Positions 5,079-5,310 of a stretch of DNA of 5,310 nucleotides are shown one piece after another (the stretch's first letter is position 1; each line of letters opens with the position of its first letter). Under the pieces are notes generated by a model, which saw only the letters and a program-made list of their open reading frames with translations, did no database searches and was not told the DNA's origin. The position numbers and the translations under genes were made by a program. Origin of the DNA: Sulfuritalea sp. (GTDB lineage Bacteria > Pseudomonadota > Gammaproteobacteria > Burkholderiales > Rhodocyclaceae); contig JAPLRA010000079.1 of NCBI GenBank assembly GCA_026399445.1, forward strand, positions 1 through 5,310, given 5' to 3'.

Positions 5079-5310
5079 CTTTTCGGCCCGGATCAGCTGA
5101 CCGTTGAGGCCGGCATCCTTGGCGCTGCCGCCATAGGCGATGGTCATCAGCTGCGAGTAGTAGAGCACTGGCATGTTGAACTTGGTGCCCTGCTTCTTGT
5201 TGATTTCCGACTGATACACCTCGACGTTGGCCTGGCACAGCGGGCAGGGCGTGACGATCATCTCGGCGCCGGCATCGTAGGCCGATTCGACGATGTCGCG
5301 AATCTGCTTC
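5055..5310 (-). CDS. HdrB/SdhE-like CCG-domain iron-sulfur protein, C-terminal part (5' end outside window)
   Basis: The - strand frame is open from the window edge through 84 residues to TAG at 5055-5057; the Met encoded at 5259-5261 is internal. Visible features are a helix K-Q-I-R-D-I-V-E-S-A, then A-G-A-E-M-I-V-T-P-C-P-L-C-Q-A-N, the C-x-x-C end of a CCG (cysteine-rich) domain, and the following P-V-L-Y-Y-S-Q-L-M-T-I-A-Y-G, typical of HdrB-like proteins. In HdrB the two CCG domains bind unusual iron-sulfur clusters that handle disulfides; relatives include SdhE of class E succinate:quinone reductases and HdrB of sulfur-oxidising Hdr-like or QmoAB-HdrBC systems. Full-length relatives are near 300 residues, so about the last quarter is here. 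Its operon lies beyond the right edge, so the exact subtype cannot be decided. Cytoplasmic redox function is expected. Confidence 0.85.
   Translation of the reverse strand, partial: KQIRDIVESAYDAGAEMIVTPCPLCQANVEVYQSEINKKQGTKFNMPVLYYSQLMTIAYGGSAKDAGLNGQLIRAEKLEKIAGK

Overview
The window is GC-rich bacterial DNA, apparently from a proteobacterium. It holds two partial household genes that converge on one another and, between them, one very large gene of unknown function. The partial gene on the left (+ strand, ends at 620) is the C-terminal part of a YkgJ-type cysteine-cluster (metal-binding) protein. The partial gene on the right (- strand, ends at 5055) is the C-terminal end of an HdrB/SdhE-like CCG-domain iron-sulfur protein. 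HdrB-like subunits occur in sulfur-oxidising and other anaerobic or chemolithotrophic bacteria, so a sulfur-oxidising betaproteobacterium is a reasonable but unproven guess.

The central gene (782-4909, + strand) encodes about 1375 residues. In order it has a signal peptide, about five ankyrin repeats, a Pro/Ala linker, a second hydrophobic segment with a lysine cluster behind it, two related Ig/Calx-beta-like domains, a CARDB-like domain, and a large cysteine-rich C-terminal region. Proline-rich linkers separate the modules. The cysteine-rich region is built from a short C-x10-C module (nine exact copies in the protein) and from a roughly 125-residue, eight-cysteine unit present twice in tandem. 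No cysteine lies between the signal peptide and residue 330; 42 follow. This looks like an extracytoplasmic, disulfide-bonded protein, perhaps for adhesion or binding at the envelope. I cannot name it or assign a function.

The flanks are informative. Right after the left gene (627-710) and right before the end of the right gene (4985-5078) lie two imperfect copies of one block in the same orientation: a strong terminator-like hairpin followed by sequence encoding the last residues of the HdrB-like protein (E-K-I-A-G-x-stop on the - strand). The right copy is the real gene end and the left copy is an orphan remnant. The simplest reading is that the two household genes once converged on one shared bidirectional terminator, and that the large gene entered this junction with duplication of it.

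Intergenic stretches are short. 621-781 holds the left block, a possible -10 element and the ribosome binding site. 4910-5054 holds a GC-rich hairpin and the right terminator. I see no tRNA, rRNA, CRISPR array, transposase or integrase.
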